NCBI RefSeq assembly: GCF_000622085.1
Contig: NZ_JHWL01000032.1
Location: 1-39,345 of the forward strand
DNA length: 39,345 nt
Direction of reading: 5' to 3'
DNA from: Butyrivibrio proteoclasticus P6B7
GTDB taxonomy: Bacteria > Bacillota > Clostridia > Lachnospirales > Lachnospiraceae
The notes beneath the pieces were generated by a model that saw only the letters and a list, made by a program, of their open reading frames with translations, was not told the origin of the DNA and ran no database searches. Below, one piece after another: positions 39,035 to 39,345 of the stretch. A program made the translations under genes and the position numbers. Numbering within the stretch: position 1 is the first letter of the stretch; the number at the start of each line of letters is the position of its first letter.

Positions 39035-39345
39035 GTACCGACCCCCAAAAGTTAGACCAAAAATCTAACGATTGGGAGGTCGGTATTTTTATGGCTAAAT
39101 ATTCATATGAATTTAAGAAGAAAGTTGTTTTCGCTTATTTAAAAGGTGAAGGCAGCTACAGGTATCTTGCTAAAACTTATGGAATTCCAGCTGTAGCCAT
39201 CATTGAAAGATGGGTCCAGAATTATCAAGCTTTCGGAGATGATGGACTTGTGCGTTCTCGTCAGCAACAAATATATTCTTTCGAAAAGAAACTTTCTGTT
39301 ATAGAGTTATATTTAACAAGTGAAATCTCATATCAAGATCTGGCT
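39034..39345 (+). mobile_element. IS3-family (IS150-like) insertion sequence, left part only
   Basis: The left end begins TGTACCGACCCCCAAAAG (39034-39051), the form usual for IS150-type termini (TG start). GTTAGA (39051-39056) and TCTAAC (39064-39069) form a small hairpin. The orfA gene begins at 39091 and the element runs past the window end, so the right end and target duplication cannot be seen. Confidence 0.85.
39091..39345 (+). CDS. IS3-family transposase OrfA, 5' part (truncated by window end)
   Basis: 85 codons are visible. MAKYSYEFKKKVVFAYLKGE is followed by SYRYLAKTYGIP, a helix-turn-helix of the IS3/IS150 OrfA type that binds the element ends. A second HTH-like repeat starts near FEKKLSVIELYL (LTSEISYQDLA), the two-HTH layout of IS150-type OrfA. 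GGGAGG precedes the ATG at 39091 with about 9-11 nt spacing. OrfB and the frameshift signal would lie outside the window. Confidence 0.88.
   Translation, partial: MAKYSYEFKKKVVFAYLKGEGSYRYLAKTYGIPAVAIIERWVQNYQAFGDDGLVRSRQQQIYSFEKKLSVIELYLTSEISYQDLA

Overview
The window looks like chromosome of an anaerobic Firmicute of the Lachnospiraceae, most likely Butyrivibrio or a close relative. This rests on gene content and style: strong AGGAGG ribosome-binding sites, moderate GC, many surface lipoproteins, a TetM-like GTPase fused to a Rae1/YacP nuclease domain, methyl-accepting chemotaxis proteins, plant-sugar glycosidases and a DUF1858 protein. The genus is an inference. I see no tRNA, rRNA or CRISPR array.

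Layout. 1-1050: the 3' end of an IS200/IS605-type tnpB with a candidate omega-RNA 3' end, abutting a higBA toxin-antitoxin pair. 1089-5212: NUDIX hydrolase, two radical-SAM proteins (AmrS-like and TIGR01212/YhcC-like) and a MATE exporter. 5212-5525: a fold-back element. 5561-12687: lipoprotein GH13 amylase, membrane-anchored BNR-like protein, HAD phosphatase, oligoendopeptidase F, flavin reductase-like protein, VanZ-like protein. 12877-16416: an AT-rich stretch with a leucine-rich lipoprotein and a chemotaxis receptor gene broken by one in-frame stop, flanked by short direct repeats. 16482-18143: a 24-residue membrane peptide and a D/K-rich lipoprotein. 18223-19669: infC-rpmI-rplT with promoter, attenuator leader and probable ATT start. 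19790-24248: PepD-type dipeptidase, TetR regulator, GH36 alpha-galactosidase. 24386-28091: a zinc-uptake operon (Cys/His membrane protein, ZnuA, ZnuC, ZnuB, Cys-Cys lipoprotein). 28247-28552: DUF1858 protein. 28594-29294: a roughly 700-bp imperfect palindrome. 29313-34601: membrane protein, small unknown protein, TetM-Rae1 fusion and an ArsR-type regulator. 34733-38969: intact chemotaxis receptor, divergent purA and a membrane-anchored HAD protein. 39034-39345: left end of an IS3-family element running off the window.

The three strongest unexplained signals are these. (1) The giant palindrome at 28594-29294 has two diverged arms that each keep their own small hairpin at the mirrored position. 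A smaller analogue lies at 5212-5525. (2) The 9-mer AAAAGAGCT (often TAAAAGAGCTA) occurs 26 times on the two strands against about 0.3 expected by chance. It appears in several reading frames at about one per 1.5 kb, a density like that of DNA-uptake sequences. (3) One protein joins a ribosome-protection GTPase to a Rae1-like A-site endonuclease domain.

How the genes work together: the zinc operon forms a complete importer with two accessory Cys-rich proteins. infC-rpmI-rplT is a classical autoregulated translation operon. The GH13, GH36 and ArsR-type genes fit a polysaccharide-degrading lifestyle.
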